A stretch of 12,451 nt of DNA, from the NCBI GenBank assembly GCA_036004445.1, contig DASYRL010000036.1, positions 1 to 12,451 of the forward strand. The letters are read 5' to 3'. A program made the position numbers and the translations under genes. Under the pieces are notes generated by a model. It saw only the letters and a list, made by a program, of their open reading frames with translations, ran no database searches and was not told where the DNA came from. Positions 1 through 7,238 of this stretch are shown piece by piece. Within the stretch, counting starts at the first letter, position 1. Every line of letters begins with the position of its first letter. The DNA comes from DASXUC01 sp036004445. Its GTDB lineage: Bacteria; Sysuimicrobiota; Sysuimicrobiia; Sysuimicrobiales; Kaftiobacteriaceae.

Positions 1-1
1 G

Positions 2-883
2 CCCGGCACGGTCGAGGAGTGGCGGTACGACGACGAGCACTACGACAAGAAGTATGTTAACCAGCGGTTCGTCGCCGAAGACCCCGCGACGGGGGCGATT
101 ATCGGCTACGCCGGGATGTGGCAGGTGGCCTGGGCGTTTCATCCGCAGAAGTTCGGGTCCGAGATCCGGGTGCACCCGGCGCGTGCGGGCGGCGGGGTGG
201 GGTCCGCCCTGTGGGATCGGCTCGAGCGAGAGCTGCGCGCCCGCGAGGCCATTTCGGTGAAGTCGAACATTTGGGAGAAGATGCCCGACGCCGTCGCGTT
301 CGCGACCACGCGCGGTTTCCGCGAAGTCATGCGGGCCTGGGAGTCGCGGCTGGACGTGGCCGCATTCGAGTTCGAGCGCTTCGCGCCCTACGTCAAGGCG
401 GCCGCGGCGGACGGCGTCACGATCACGACGCTGGCCGCCGAACGAGCCAGGGATCCGGAGAATCTCAAGCGCCTGCACGCGATGGAGGCCGAGATCGCCC
501 AGGACATCCCCCGGCCGCCGGGCGACGTGCACACGCCCATCGACTTCTCGATGTTCATGGAGTACGCGGTTGACGCGCCGTGGGCGCTCTCCGACGCTTA
601 TTACATCGGCGTCGTCGACGGCGAATACGCCGGGCTCAGCGCGCTCTTTCAGCCCAAGACCGGCGACTGGCTGAACCAGGGGCTCACGGGCGTGCGCCGG
701 CAGTTCCGCGGGCGGCACGTGGCCACGGCGCTGAAAGTGAAGACGGTGGAGTACGCCCGGGACCGCGGGGTTCGCGAGATCCGGACGTGGAATGAGATCA
801 ACAACGCGGCGATCCTGGCGATCAACGTCAAGCTCGGGTTCGTCCGGCAGCCCGCCTGGATCACGTTCGAGAAGGAGTTCTAA
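2..883 (+). CDS. Tandem-GNAT N-acetyltransferase, 5'-truncated by the window edge
   Basis: The open frame runs in from the left edge and gives 293 residues before TAA, so the true start lies outside. It resembles two-domain GNAT enzymes, which move an acyl group from acyl-CoA to an amine. The N-terminal domain holds a glycine-rich acetyl-CoA loop near residues 62-67 (AGGGVG). The second domain holds a QGLTGV strand and the corresponding loop RGRHVA at residues 236-241, followed by a helix and NVKLGF, the usual GNAT C-terminal motif. It aligns along its whole visible length with the next gene, so the two are tandem paralogues. One oddity is that the second loop has His239 where the paralogue has Gly, which may weaken acetyl-CoA binding. 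An ATG at 116 would cut through the first domain and is not the start. The substrate is unknown. Confidence 0.85.
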   Translation, partial: PGTVEEWRYDDEHYDKKYVNQRFVAEDPATGAIIGYAGMWQVAWAFHPQKFGSEIRVHPARAGGGVGSALWDRLERELRAREAISVKSNIWEKMPDAVAFATTRGFREVMRAWESRLDVAAFEFERFAPYVKAAAADGVTITTLAAERARDPENLKRLHAMEAEIAQDIPRPPGDVHTPIDFSMFMEYAVDAPWALSDAYYIGVVDGEYAGLSALFQPKTGDWLNQGLTGVRRQFRGRHVATALKVKTVEYARDRGVREIRTWNEINNAAILAINVKLGFVRQPAWITFEKEF

Positions 884-886
884 GTC

Positions 887-1867
887 ATGCAGACCGTTGC
901 CGATATTGTGATACGACCTCAGGCCGATGAGGACTACGAGGCGATGGCGCGGATCCACCGCGCCGTCTACCCCGACTGGCCCGTCACCGCGGCGGAAGTC
1001 CGCGAGCACATGGCCGAGATCGATCCGGCGCGGTTTGTCCACGTCGGGTTGGTGGCCGAGGACCGCGCGTCGGGAGAGGTCGTGGCGGCCGCCAGCTACC
1101 ATCAGCTGCCCTGGTCGTTCCACCCCGACCGCTTCCGGACCCGGCTCAACGTCCATCCCGCGTGGCAGGGCCGCGGTATCGGGCGGGCGCTGATGGAGCG
1201 GATGCTCTCAGAGCTGCGGGCGCGCGGCGCGCGGTGGGTCAAGGCCTACGCGCGGGAGGATTATGCACGCTCGATCGCCTTCGTGGCCGGCTTCGGGTTC
1301 CGAGAGTATGCGCGCAGCTTCGAGTCGCGCCTTGACGTGGCGCAGATGGACCTGCCCGCATTTGCGGACTACGCGCGCAGCGCCTCGGAACTGGGCATCA
1401 CGATCACGACGCTGAGCGACGAGTTGCGGCAGCATCCGGACTGCCTGCCCGCCGTCTACGAGATGCACTGCATCCTCGACATGGGCGCGCCCCGCGATGA
1501 CCCCGGCCTCCCAACCCCGCCGACGTACGCCGACTACCGGCGCGGCAGCATCGACAGCCCGATGACGTTGCTGGACGGATATTTCCTGGCAAAGTTCGGT
1601 GAGGTGTACGTGGGGGAGAGCGTACTCAAGCGCAGCGATGCCGACCCGACCTGGCTGCATCAGGAGCTGACGGGCGTCATTCCAGAGTGCCGCGGCCGCG
1701 GCATCGCCACCGCGCTCAAACTCCGAACGGTGGAGTACGCGCAGACCCACGGGCATCGGATCATTCAAACGTGGAACAGCAGCAAGAACGGGCCCATGCT
1801 CGCCATCAACGGCAAGCTGGGATTCCAACGGCAACCTGCGTGGGTCGAGTTCCAATTGGAGTGGTGA
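887..1867 (+). CDS. Tandem-GNAT N-acetyltransferase, full length
   Basis: This is a 326-residue protein with two GNAT domains. The N-terminal domain has the acetyl-CoA loop QGRGIG at residues 94-99. The C-terminal domain has RGRGIA at 269-274 followed by the MLAINGKLGF-type motif near the C terminus. Both loops fit the Q/R-x-x-G-x-G/A consensus, so both sites could bind acyl-CoA, unlike in the upstream paralogue. The ATG at 887 is chosen because AAGGAG at 872-877 lies 9 nt upstream. It starts 3 nt after the previous stop, so co-translation is likely. Members of this two-domain family include mycothiol synthase and many uncharacterised acetyltransferases. Nothing here shows which amine is acetylated. 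Confidence 0.9.
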   Translation: MQTVADIVIRPQADEDYEAMARIHRAVYPDWPVTAAEVREHMAEIDPARFVHVGLVAEDRASGEVVAAASYHQLPWSFHPDRFRTRLNVHPAWQGRGIGRALMERMLSELRARGARWVKAYAREDYARSIAFVAGFGFREYARSFESRLDVAQMDLPAFADYARSASELGITITTLSDELRQHPDCLPAVYEMHCILDMGAPRDDPGLPTPPTYADYRRGSIDSPMTLLDGYFLAKFGEVYVGESVLKRSDADPTWLHQELTGVIPECRGRGIATALKLRTVEYAQTHGHRIIQTWNSSKNGPMLAINGKLGFQRQPAWVEFQLEW

Positions 1868-1868
1868 C

Positions 1869-1910
1869 GCGAACAGGGACCAGGGAACAGGGAACTGAAG
1901 ACAGGAGCCA
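1869..1910 (+). repeat. G-rich heptamer repeat, copy 1, before the C45 gene
   Basis: Six consecutive 7-nt units close to GGGAACA run from just after the GNAT stop to 1 nt before the C45 start codon. Three units carry GGG, at 1876, 1883 and 1890, in exact 7-nt register. The last two units are decayed but include AGGAG, which may serve as the ribosome-binding site. The G-rich strand is the coding strand. The related elements are at 9161-9193 and 11388-11429. Confidence 0.75.
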
Positions 1911-1911
1911 C

Positions 1912-3048
1912 ATGACTCTGCCGATCATTGAACTAACCGGTACTCCATTCGAGATGGGACTCGAGCAAGGTCTGCGGCTGGGCGCCGACATCGCCGAGAA
2001 CCTCCGCATCTACTACGACCGGTTCCAGCGCGAGGCGAAACTCTCCACCGATGAAGTCCGCTCACGCGGGCGGCAGTACTTGGCCGTGACCGACCGCGTC
2101 GCGCGCCCGTACGCCGATGCGGTGCGCGGGGTCAGCGATGGGGCGGGGATCCTGCTCGACGACATTGCGGCGCTGAATGCCCGCTACGAGATCCTCTACA
2201 GTCAGTACTCGATGATCAACCAGGCGGCCGCGCGGCAGGCGGCCGCGCCCGCTCCGGTGCTCGAACCCGACGGCTGCACGGCATTCGCAGTCCTCCCGGA
2301 GGCGTCGGCGGACGGCCATCTGTGGCTCGGCCAGAACTGGGATTGGTTCCCGCAGGTCCGCGGCGCCGTACTGCGCATGCGCCGGGACGACGGGGTCGTG
2401 GTGGCCGCGTTCACGGAAGCGGGAATCGTCGGCGGCAAGATCGGGATGAATTCCCGCGGGCTGGGATTGGTCATCAACGGGCTGCTGAGCACCCGCGACG
2501 ACTGGGCCCGGTTGCAGACGCCGTTTCACGTGCGCACCTGGATGATCCTGCAGCAGGAGACGCTGGCCGCCGCGGCGGCGGTCGTGACCGACGAACCGCG
2601 GTCGTGCTCGGCGAACTTCCTGATCGGGAAAGCCAACGGGCACGCCGAGGTCGTCAACATCGAAGCGGCGCCGGAAGCGACCTGCCGGCTGCTGCCCCGG
2701 CGCGGCCTCTTCGCCCACGCCAACCATTTCGTCGACCCGGCGGTGCTCGGTGTCTCGCAGCCGCTGGCCGAGGAAAAGACCTCGACGTATCAGCGGGAAG
2801 CGCAGATGGTGCGGATGCTGGACGGCGGGCGCGCGGCGCGCGCGCTGGACCGCGACGGGATGATGGCGATGCTGGCCGACCACACCGGGCGTCCCGACTC
2901 GGTCTGCCGCCATCCCAATCCGCACCTTCCGGAGGAAGAGCGCGTCGAGACCGTCGTCTCGGTGCTGCAGGATCTCACGGCGCGCCGGATGTACGTCGCC
3001 GCGGGCACGCCGTGTGTCACGCCATTCGTCGAAATCTTCCTTGACTGA
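1912..3048 (+). CDS. C45-family (acyl-CoA:6-aminopenicillanate acyltransferase-like) Ntn-hydrolase
   Basis: This is a 378-residue protein resembling the isopenicillin N acyltransferase/C45 family, which are self-cleaving N-terminal-nucleophile enzymes that hydrolyse or transfer acyl groups on amides. Within DGCTAF at residues 120-125, Cys122 would be the autoprocessing nucleophile. It is followed by GQNWDW (140-145), a glycine-rich stretch with GMNSRGLGLVING, and NHF (271-273), all typical of the family. No signal peptide is visible, so it is probably cytoplasmic. The ATG at 1912 starts just before PIIELTGTPFEMG, the usual N-terminal strand of these proteins. The open frame continues upstream to 1687, but that part is a shadow of the GNAT gene. 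Bacterial members include acyl-homoserine-lactone acylase-like and peptide amidase-like enzymes, so the substrate cannot be inferred. The 3' end overlaps the next gene by 35 bp. Confidence 0.85.
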   Translation: MTLPIIELTGTPFEMGLEQGLRLGADIAENLRIYYDRFQREAKLSTDEVRSRGRQYLAVTDRVARPYADAVRGVSDGAGILLDDIAALNARYEILYSQYSMINQAAARQAAAPAPVLEPDGCTAFAVLPEASADGHLWLGQNWDWFPQVRGAVLRMRRDDGVVVAAFTEAGIVGGKIGMNSRGLGLVINGLLSTRDDWARLQTPFHVRTWMILQQETLAAAAAVVTDEPRSCSANFLIGKANGHAEVVNIEAAPEATCRLLPRRGLFAHANHFVDPAVLGVSQPLAEEKTSTYQREAQMVRMLDGGRAARALDRDGMMAMLADHTGRPDSVCRHPNPHLPEEERVETVVSVLQDLTARRMYVAAGTPCVTPFVEIFLD

Positions 3049-3802
3049 AGAACCTCTCCTCAGCGTCGGCCTCGCGTTCGTGGGAGTGCTGCTGGTCGTG
3101 GCGTTCGCCACAGCGGTGAAGACGGCGCTCGGCTTCGGGTTTCCACTGATCGCCGTGCCCCTCTCGGCGCTGCTGATCGGCGCCCGGACGGCAGTCGTGC
3201 TGATTGCCATCCCGGTGCTGTTCTCGAACCTCTTGATCCTCCTGCGTGGAGGCGGGACGCGTGATGAACTCCGCCAGTTCTGGACGATGCTGGCGGGTGT
3301 CATCATCGGCACCGTCATCGGCGCGCAGTTCCTCGGCGTACTCGATCCAGGGTTGCTGACGCTGATCGTCGGAGTGACCACGCTGGCGTTTGCCGTCGTC
3401 GCTCTTGCCGGAGGTCTGCCGGCGGTGTCCCGCCGCGCGCGGGCGTACGCGGGTCCGCTGGTCGGATTGGCGTCGGGGGTGATGGGCGGCACGACGGGCA
3501 TCTTCGCGCCGCTGATTGCCGCGTACGTCCACTCGCTGCGCGTGGACAAGCGTGCGTTCGTATTCTGGCTGACCGCGTCGTTCTTCCTCGGCGGCGTCAC
3601 CCAGGCGCTCAGTTACTACCGGCTGGGCCTGTACGCCGGCTCGATCGCGCTCTATTCGCTGGCGGCCTGCCTGCCCGTGCTGGTGGGGACGAAGGTCGGG
3701 TTCTGGCTCCAGGATCGCCTCGATGCAGAGACGTTTCGGCGATTCGTGCTTGGACTGATCTTGGTCAGTGGCGCCAGCCTCATTTTGAGGCAGCTCCTCT
3801 GA
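3014..3802 (+). CDS. TSUP (TauE/SafE) family membrane permease
   Basis: This is a 262-residue, very hydrophobic protein with about eight predicted membrane segments. The two halves each begin with a glycine/proline-rich helix (KTALGFGFPLIAVPL near residue 36 and GVMGGTTGIFAPLIAAY near 155), the hallmark of the sulfite/sulfonate exporter TauE/SafE family. Such proteins move small sulfur-containing or organic anions across the cytoplasmic membrane. The start is uncertain: GTG at 3014 overlaps the C45 gene by 35 bp, while an in-frame TTG at 3041 would overlap by only 8 bp. Neither has a clear ribosome-binding site. The close overlap implies co-expression with the C45 enzyme. The transported compound is unknown. 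It ends 7 bp from the convergent ExoD-like gene, with no terminator visible between them. Confidence 0.85.
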   Translation: MSRHSSKSSLTEEPLLSVGLAFVGVLLVVAFATAVKTALGFGFPLIAVPLSALLIGARTAVVLIAIPVLFSNLLILLRGGGTRDELRQFWTMLAGVIIGTVIGAQFLGVLDPGLLTLIVGVTTLAFAVVALAGGLPAVSRRARAYAGPLVGLASGVMGGTTGIFAPLIAAYVHSLRVDKRAFVFWLTASFFLGGVTQALSYYRLGLYAGSIALYSLAACLPVLVGTKVGFWLQDRLDAETFRRFVLGLILVSGASLILRQLL

Positions 3803-3809
3803 CGAGGGT

Positions 3810-4418
3810 CTATCGGGACAGGTAGGCCCGCGCCCACTGATACAGCGCGAAGAGGATCCCGGCTCCGAAGACGATGATGAGGATGACCCCGGTGGCCAGA
3901 GCGAGCCCCGCAACGACGAAGAGGGCGTCACGGTTCAGCAGGCCGATCCCCAGCACCAGCACACTCATCGCCGGAAGCGTGTTCAGGAACGGGATCGGCA
4001 GCACCAGGACGAGTCCGAGCACGACCATGATGACGGCGATCCCGCGGATGAGGATCCGCTCATCGACGGGCAGCGGCCGGGGCCGGGACAGGCGTTCCAG
4101 CGTGCGCAGCAGCGGGACGCCGCGGACCCGCAGCGTGCGGAGCCGGCGCCCGGTCAGCCGGTAGCCGCGCACGCGAGCCGGCAGCCACGGATGGGAGAGA
4201 CCCCACAGCATCTGGATCCCCAGCAGCATGTAGAGGGTGCCCACGATAACCGCGACGCCCGGGGGCAGGATGGGAATCAGCGTGGGCAGCGCCAGGATAA
4301 TCATCAGCAGCCCGAAGCCGCGGCGCTGCACGCGGTCGGCCAGCTCCCCGACGGTGATGGCCTCGTCGCCGTGCAACGTGTCCGCCAGGACATCCGACAG
4401 CGGCCGCACGTCACTCAT
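3810..4418 (-). CDS. ExoD-like integral membrane protein
   Basis: This is a 202-residue protein matching the exopolysaccharide synthesis ExoD family. The N-terminal third is soluble (SDVLADTLHGDEAITVGELADRV). It is followed by RGFGLLMIILALPTLIPILPPG and a hydrophobic hairpin near residues 35-73, then a PWLPARVRGYRL linker, a basic stretch, and two or three more membrane segments from about 125 to 198. ExoD was named from rhizobial mutants affected in exopolysaccharide and alkali tolerance, but its biochemical role is not established. The start at 4418 is chosen because it overlaps the ABC permease stop by 8 nt (ATGAGTGA), a translational-coupling arrangement. Upstream in-frame codons would lie deep inside the permease gene. 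Confidence 0.85.
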   Translation of the reverse strand: MSDVRPLSDVLADTLHGDEAITVGELADRVQRRGFGLLMIILALPTLIPILPPGVAVIVGTLYMLLGIQMLWGLSHPWLPARVRGYRLTGRRLRTLRVRGVPLLRTLERLSRPRPLPVDERILIRGIAVIMVVLGLVLVLPIPFLNTLPAMSVLVLGIGLLNRDALFVVAGLALATGVILIIVFGAGILFALYQWARAYLSR

Positions 4419-5616
4419 ACCGCAACGCCTCGATAGGATTCTTCGTCGCTGCACGGACCGCCGGCACCAGACCGAACAGCACACCGATCCCGACGCCGAC
4501 GCCGGCGGCCAGGGCGAGTGCCTGCGGGGTGATGATCGGCACCAGCGGCGTATACGCCGCGGCGGCCCAGGCGGCGACCGATGCCAGGGCGACGCCGATG
4601 GCCGATCCCAGCAAGGACAGCACCGCCGCCTCGATGAGGAACTGGGCGAGAATGGCCCCGGTCGTCGCCCCAACCGCTTTGCGCAGCCCGATCTCCCGCG
4701 TCCGCTCGCTGACGGCGACGAGCATGATGTTCATGATGCCGACCCCGCCCACCAGCAGCGAGATCGCCCCGAGGCCGGTGACCAAGGCCGTCATGATGGT
4801 GAGAATGCGGTCGAGGAGGCTCAGGACCTCACGCTGTTCGAGGATGCTGAAGTCCTCCTCCTGGTGCCGGGCCAGCAAGAGCGTTTTGATCTCCTGTTTC
4901 GCCGGTTCCAGGTTGCGGGGATCGCGCGAGAACGCCCAGATCCGGTGCACGCGGTCGGAGTTCGTCAGCGCCTCGGCCGTCGGCAGGGGGATGACGACCG
5001 TGGTGTCGATATTGAAGCCCAGCGACAGCAGGTCCGACTTGCCGAAGTAGCCGACGACGGTGAACGGAGTATTGCCGATGAGCACCGTGGCCGGCAGCGG
5101 CCGGTCGATCAGGCCGAGCTGGTCCGCGGCCGCGCTGCCGAACACGACCACCCGCGCCTCCGCCGCCGAATCCGCGGCGGTCAGCGCCCGCCCGCGTTCG
5201 GGTTCGAGCTTGAAAAACCGTTCGATCCCCACTGTCCCCCCCAGCAGGAACGGCACCGTCTGTGCGTCCTTGTACGACACGATCCGGCCGAGGAACATCA
5301 TGGCCTGGACCTCCCGCACGGCCGGCAGACCTCGCAGCGCCGCGGCGTCACCCGTCGTCAGCGACGACGTGGCCCCGAACTGCGCCGGGGCGGGGAGGCC
5401 GCCTTGCGGTGAGGCGCCGGGGAGGATCGCGAGCAGGTCCGGCCCCAGACCCACGATGAGCTGCTCGGCCTGCTGCCGCACGCCTTCGCCCACGGCGATC
5501 AGCGCGGTCACCGCAAAGACGCCGATGACGACGCCCAGCATCGTCAGCGCGGAGCGGGCCTTCGCCGCGCCGATGGACGCCAGCGCGGTGCGCAGCGCGT
5601 CGGCGAGCAGCTTCAT
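4411..5616 (-). CDS. MacB/FtsX-type ABC transporter permease
   Basis: This is a 401-residue permease. One N-terminal membrane helix (about 21-43, LTMLGVVIGVFAVTALIAVG) is followed by a large extracytoplasmic MacB_PCD-type domain to about residue 275. Three membrane helices follow in an FtsX domain containing the characteristic GGVGIMNIMLVAVSERTREIGLRKAVGA stretch. Such permeases pair with LolD/MacB-type ATPases and act as mechanotransmitters or exporters of peptides, lipoproteins or macrolides rather than as classical channels. The ATG overlaps the ATPase stop by 4 nt (ATGA), so the pair is an obligate unit. No MacA-like periplasmic adaptor gene is in the window, so either it lies elsewhere or none is used. 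Confidence 0.93.
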   Translation of the reverse strand: MKLLADALRTALASIGAAKARSALTMLGVVIGVFAVTALIAVGEGVRQQAEQLIVGLGPDLLAILPGASPQGGLPAPAQFGATSSLTTGDAAALRGLPAVREVQAMMFLGRIVSYKDAQTVPFLLGGTVGIERFFKLEPERGRALTAADSAAEARVVVFGSAAADQLGLIDRPLPATVLIGNTPFTVVGYFGKSDLLSLGFNIDTTVVIPLPTAEALTNSDRVHRIWAFSRDPRNLEPAKQEIKTLLLARHQEEDFSILEQREVLSLLDRILTIMTALVTGLGAISLLVGGVGIMNIMLVAVSERTREIGLRKAVGATTGAILAQFLIEAAVLSLLGSAIGVALASVAAWAAAAYTPLVPIITPQALALAAGVGVGIGVLFGLVPAVRAATKNPIEALRYE

Positions 5617-6278
5617 GCCGTGATCCGGCCGTCCTCGAGATGGATCGTGCGGCCGGCGATCGCGCCAACCCCGGCGTCGTGGGTGACGAGGATGACCGTG
5701 AGGCCCTGGGCATGGAGGGCTTGAAAGATGCCCAGAATCTCACGGCCGGTCTTCTGGTCGAGGTTGCCGGTGGGTTCGTCGGCGAGCAGGATCTGCGGGT
5801 TCATGACCAGTGCGCGGGCGATCGCTACGCGCTGCTGCTCCCCCCCGGACAGTTCGTTGGAGCGGTGCGCGACGCGCTCGCGCAGGCCCACCAGATCAAT
5901 GAGCGCCGCGGCCCGCGTCCGGCCGTCGACCGCGTGGCGCGCGTAGAGCGTGGGCAGCAGCACGTTGGCCATCACCGTCGCGCGCGGGAGCAGGTTGAAC
6001 GTCTGGAAGACAAAACCGAACGTCTCGTTGCGGCGTTGCGCCCGATCGCGTCCGTTCAGCCCACCGACGTCGCGGCCGTCGAGGACGTAGCGGCCCCGGT
6101 CCGGGCGGTCGAGCAGGCCGATGACGTACAGCAGCGTGGACTTCCCCGAGCCCGAAGGGCCGCTGATGGCGACGAACTCGCCGCGCTCGATGCGCAGCGA
6201 GACGCCGCCGAGGACCGGCACGCGCACGTCGCCCAGGCGGTAACTCTTCCACAAGTCGTCGATCTCGACCAGCGGCAC
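5613..6278 (-). CDS. ABC transporter ATPase, LolD/MacB type
   Basis: This is a 221-residue nucleotide-binding protein with every expected motif: Walker A GPSGSGKST (40-48), Q-loop Gln92 in FQTFNLLP, signature LSGGEQQR (143-150), Walker B ILLADEP (163-169) with catalytic Glu168, D-loop GNLD, and H-loop His200 in VTHD. The FQ.FNLLP and NE.LSGGEQQRVAIARAL segments place it with MacB/LolD/FtsE-like ATPases, which serve FtsX-type permeases such as the one that follows. The GTG at 6278 is chosen because homologues begin about five residues before the first strand (LVEIDDLWKSY), and because a TATACT box sits 7 nt upstream. The open frame extends to 6389, but that would add an unlikely low-complexity tail. 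Confidence 0.92.
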   Translation of the reverse strand: MPLVEIDDLWKSYRLGDVRVPVLGGVSLRIERGEFVAISGPSGSGKSTLLYVIGLLDRPDRGRYVLDGRDVGGLNGRDRAQRRNETFGFVFQTFNLLPRATVMANVLLPTLYARHAVDGRTRAAALIDLVGLRERVAHRSNELSGGEQQRVAIARALVMNPQILLADEPTGNLDQKTGREILGIFQALHAQGLTVILVTHDAGVGAIAGRTIHLEDGRITA

Positions 6279-6291
6279 GCTATCCAGTATA
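6279..6291 (-). promoter_or_regulatory. -10 box (TATACT) for a probably leaderless ABC operon transcript
   Basis: On the minus strand TATACT occupies 6291-6286 and is followed by seven nucleotides before the GTG at 6278. Transcription starting the usual 7 nt after a -10 box would begin at or next to the start codon, giving a leaderless mRNA. This fits the absence of a convincing ribosome-binding site. No good -35 hexamer is visible 16-18 nt further upstream. Confidence 0.5.
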
Positions 6292-6387
6292 TCGGCCTTC
6301 GGCGCCCCATCGAAGGAGAGTGCGGAGAGGGCGAGAAAGGGGGGGACACAAGCCTGCCACGAGGAGCGCCGCGACGTGGTGGACGGC

Positions 6388-6394
6388 AAGGAGG
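6388..6394 (+). promoter_or_regulatory. Strong ribosome-binding site fixing the start at 6401
   Basis: AAGGAGG is complementary to the 3' end of 16S rRNA. It lies 6 nt before the ATG at 6401 and rules out the longer in-frame starts upstream. Confidence 0.8.
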
Positions 6395-6400
6395 TGGCGG

Positions 6401-6799
6401 ATGGGACGGTGGCTGGCAGTCGCGCTGTGCGGTATCGTGCTCGCTTCGGCCGCCCCGATCTCGGCGCAGACCGCGCCGGTGCCCGTCGAGGTCATCGCCA
6501 AGAATCTCGCCGAGAACGTCCTGGGCGAGGGGCTCGTGCGGCGGGTCCAGGTCGCTCAAAACGGCCGGTACATCGAGATCGACTGGGAGGCCGCGCTCTA
6601 CCGCACCACCAACTCCCAGGCCCGGAACCGCGAGCAGCTCAAAGGCGAAGCGCAGCTCGCCACCGGGTCGATCATGGGCGTGCTAAAGCCGGCGCTGATC
6701 GTGTTCCGCATCTGGGTCGGGCCGAAGACCATCGTGACGGGGCGGCGGCACAACGACGGCCGTTTCATCATTACCTATGCGAAGGAGCTCGGCGGCTGA
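6401..6799 (+). CDS. Small exported protein of unknown function
   Basis: This is a 132-residue protein I do not recognise. The N terminus is a clear Sec signal peptide: MGRW, then a hydrophobic core (LAVALCGIVLASAAP), with cleavage plausible after ISAQ or SAQTA near residue 24. The only cysteine is in this core and is not in a good lipobox, so a lipoprotein is unlikely. The mature part is about 108 residues of mixed alpha/beta character. It contains RYIEIDWEAALYRTTN, a hydrophobic GSIMGVLKPALIVFRIWVG segment that reads as strands rather than a membrane helix, and a basic GRRHNDGRF turn. It heads a tight plus-strand group, with the next gene starting 1 nt after its stop. The location is outside the cytoplasmic membrane and the function is unknown. 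Confidence 0.75.
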   Translation: MGRWLAVALCGIVLASAAPISAQTAPVPVEVIAKNLAENVLGEGLVRRVQVAQNGRYIEIDWEAALYRTTNSQARNREQLKGEAQLATGSIMGVLKPALIVFRIWVGPKTIVTGRRHNDGRFIITYAKELGG

Positions 6800-6800
6800 G

Positions 6801-7238
6801 ATGGCGCCCCGGCGCGGCCTGACCGCTCATGACCGCCGGTTTCTCGCCGGCATTATCCACCAGGTGTGGCGGAACTGCCAGGTCGTCGTGACGGTCGCGA
6901 TGGAGCGGGGCCCGAGGGAGGCCGCCGGCGCGGTGGATGAACTCTCGGACTGGGCGGCGGCGCAGCGCAAGAACCTGACCGCGCGCTCCACGCAGCGGCC
7001 GCGGATGGTCACCCAGCCCGCGCTGCAGGTCGGCCGAGAACTCCTCGACGACGTCGACACGATCTGCCGGAGGGTGAAGGACTTGCTGACGCGCATCGAC
7101 ACCCGCTCGGATGCCGACGCCGTCGAGGAGGAAACCCTCGGGGTCATCGAGGGCGTGCTGGGCTGGACCGGGCTGATGGCGTCGCAGCTGGGGATTACCC
7201 GCAACCTGAAACCGCAAACCCTGTGGTTCGAACGCTAG
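6801..7238 (+). CDS. Helical cytoplasmic protein of unknown function
   Basis: This is a 145-residue protein without recognisable motifs. It is mostly amphipathic helix with many charged residues, no signal peptide and no membrane segment. The central part (LLDDVDTICRRVKDLLTRI) could form a short coiled coil. The ATG at 6801 is preferred: AAGGAG at 6782-6787 precedes it by 13 nt, and the other in-frame ATG at 6777 lies upstream of that site and inside the previous gene. It ends in a single TAG, directly followed in the same frame by the GTG of the GAF gene, so any readthrough would fuse the two proteins. The tight packing suggests a shared task with its neighbours, but the role is unknown. Confidence 0.7.
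   Translation: MAPRRGLTAHDRRFLAGIIHQVWRNCQVVVTVAMERGPREAAGAVDELSDWAAAQRKNLTARSTQRPRMVTQPALQVGRELLDDVDTICRRVKDLLTRIDTRSDADAVEEETLGVIEGVLGWTGLMASQLGITRNLKPQTLWFER

Noticed and set aside
2062..3600. Long minus-strand open frame opposite the C45 and TSUP genes
   Set aside because: It is antisense to two well-supported genes, Arg/Pro-rich, has no recognisable motif and crosses their boundary. GC-rich DNA commonly leaves such frames open.
4237..5412. Long plus-strand open frame opposite the ABC permease
   Set aside because: Its composition (Arg, Gln, Asp, Gly rich) is that of a reverse-strand shadow, and it covers clear FtsX/MacB coding sequence.
6311..6345. Purine-rich tract ending in seven G between the divergent ABC and exported-protein genes
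   Set aside because: It has only one long G run, no periodicity and no match to the heptamer family, so I do not count it as another copy or as a quadruplex.
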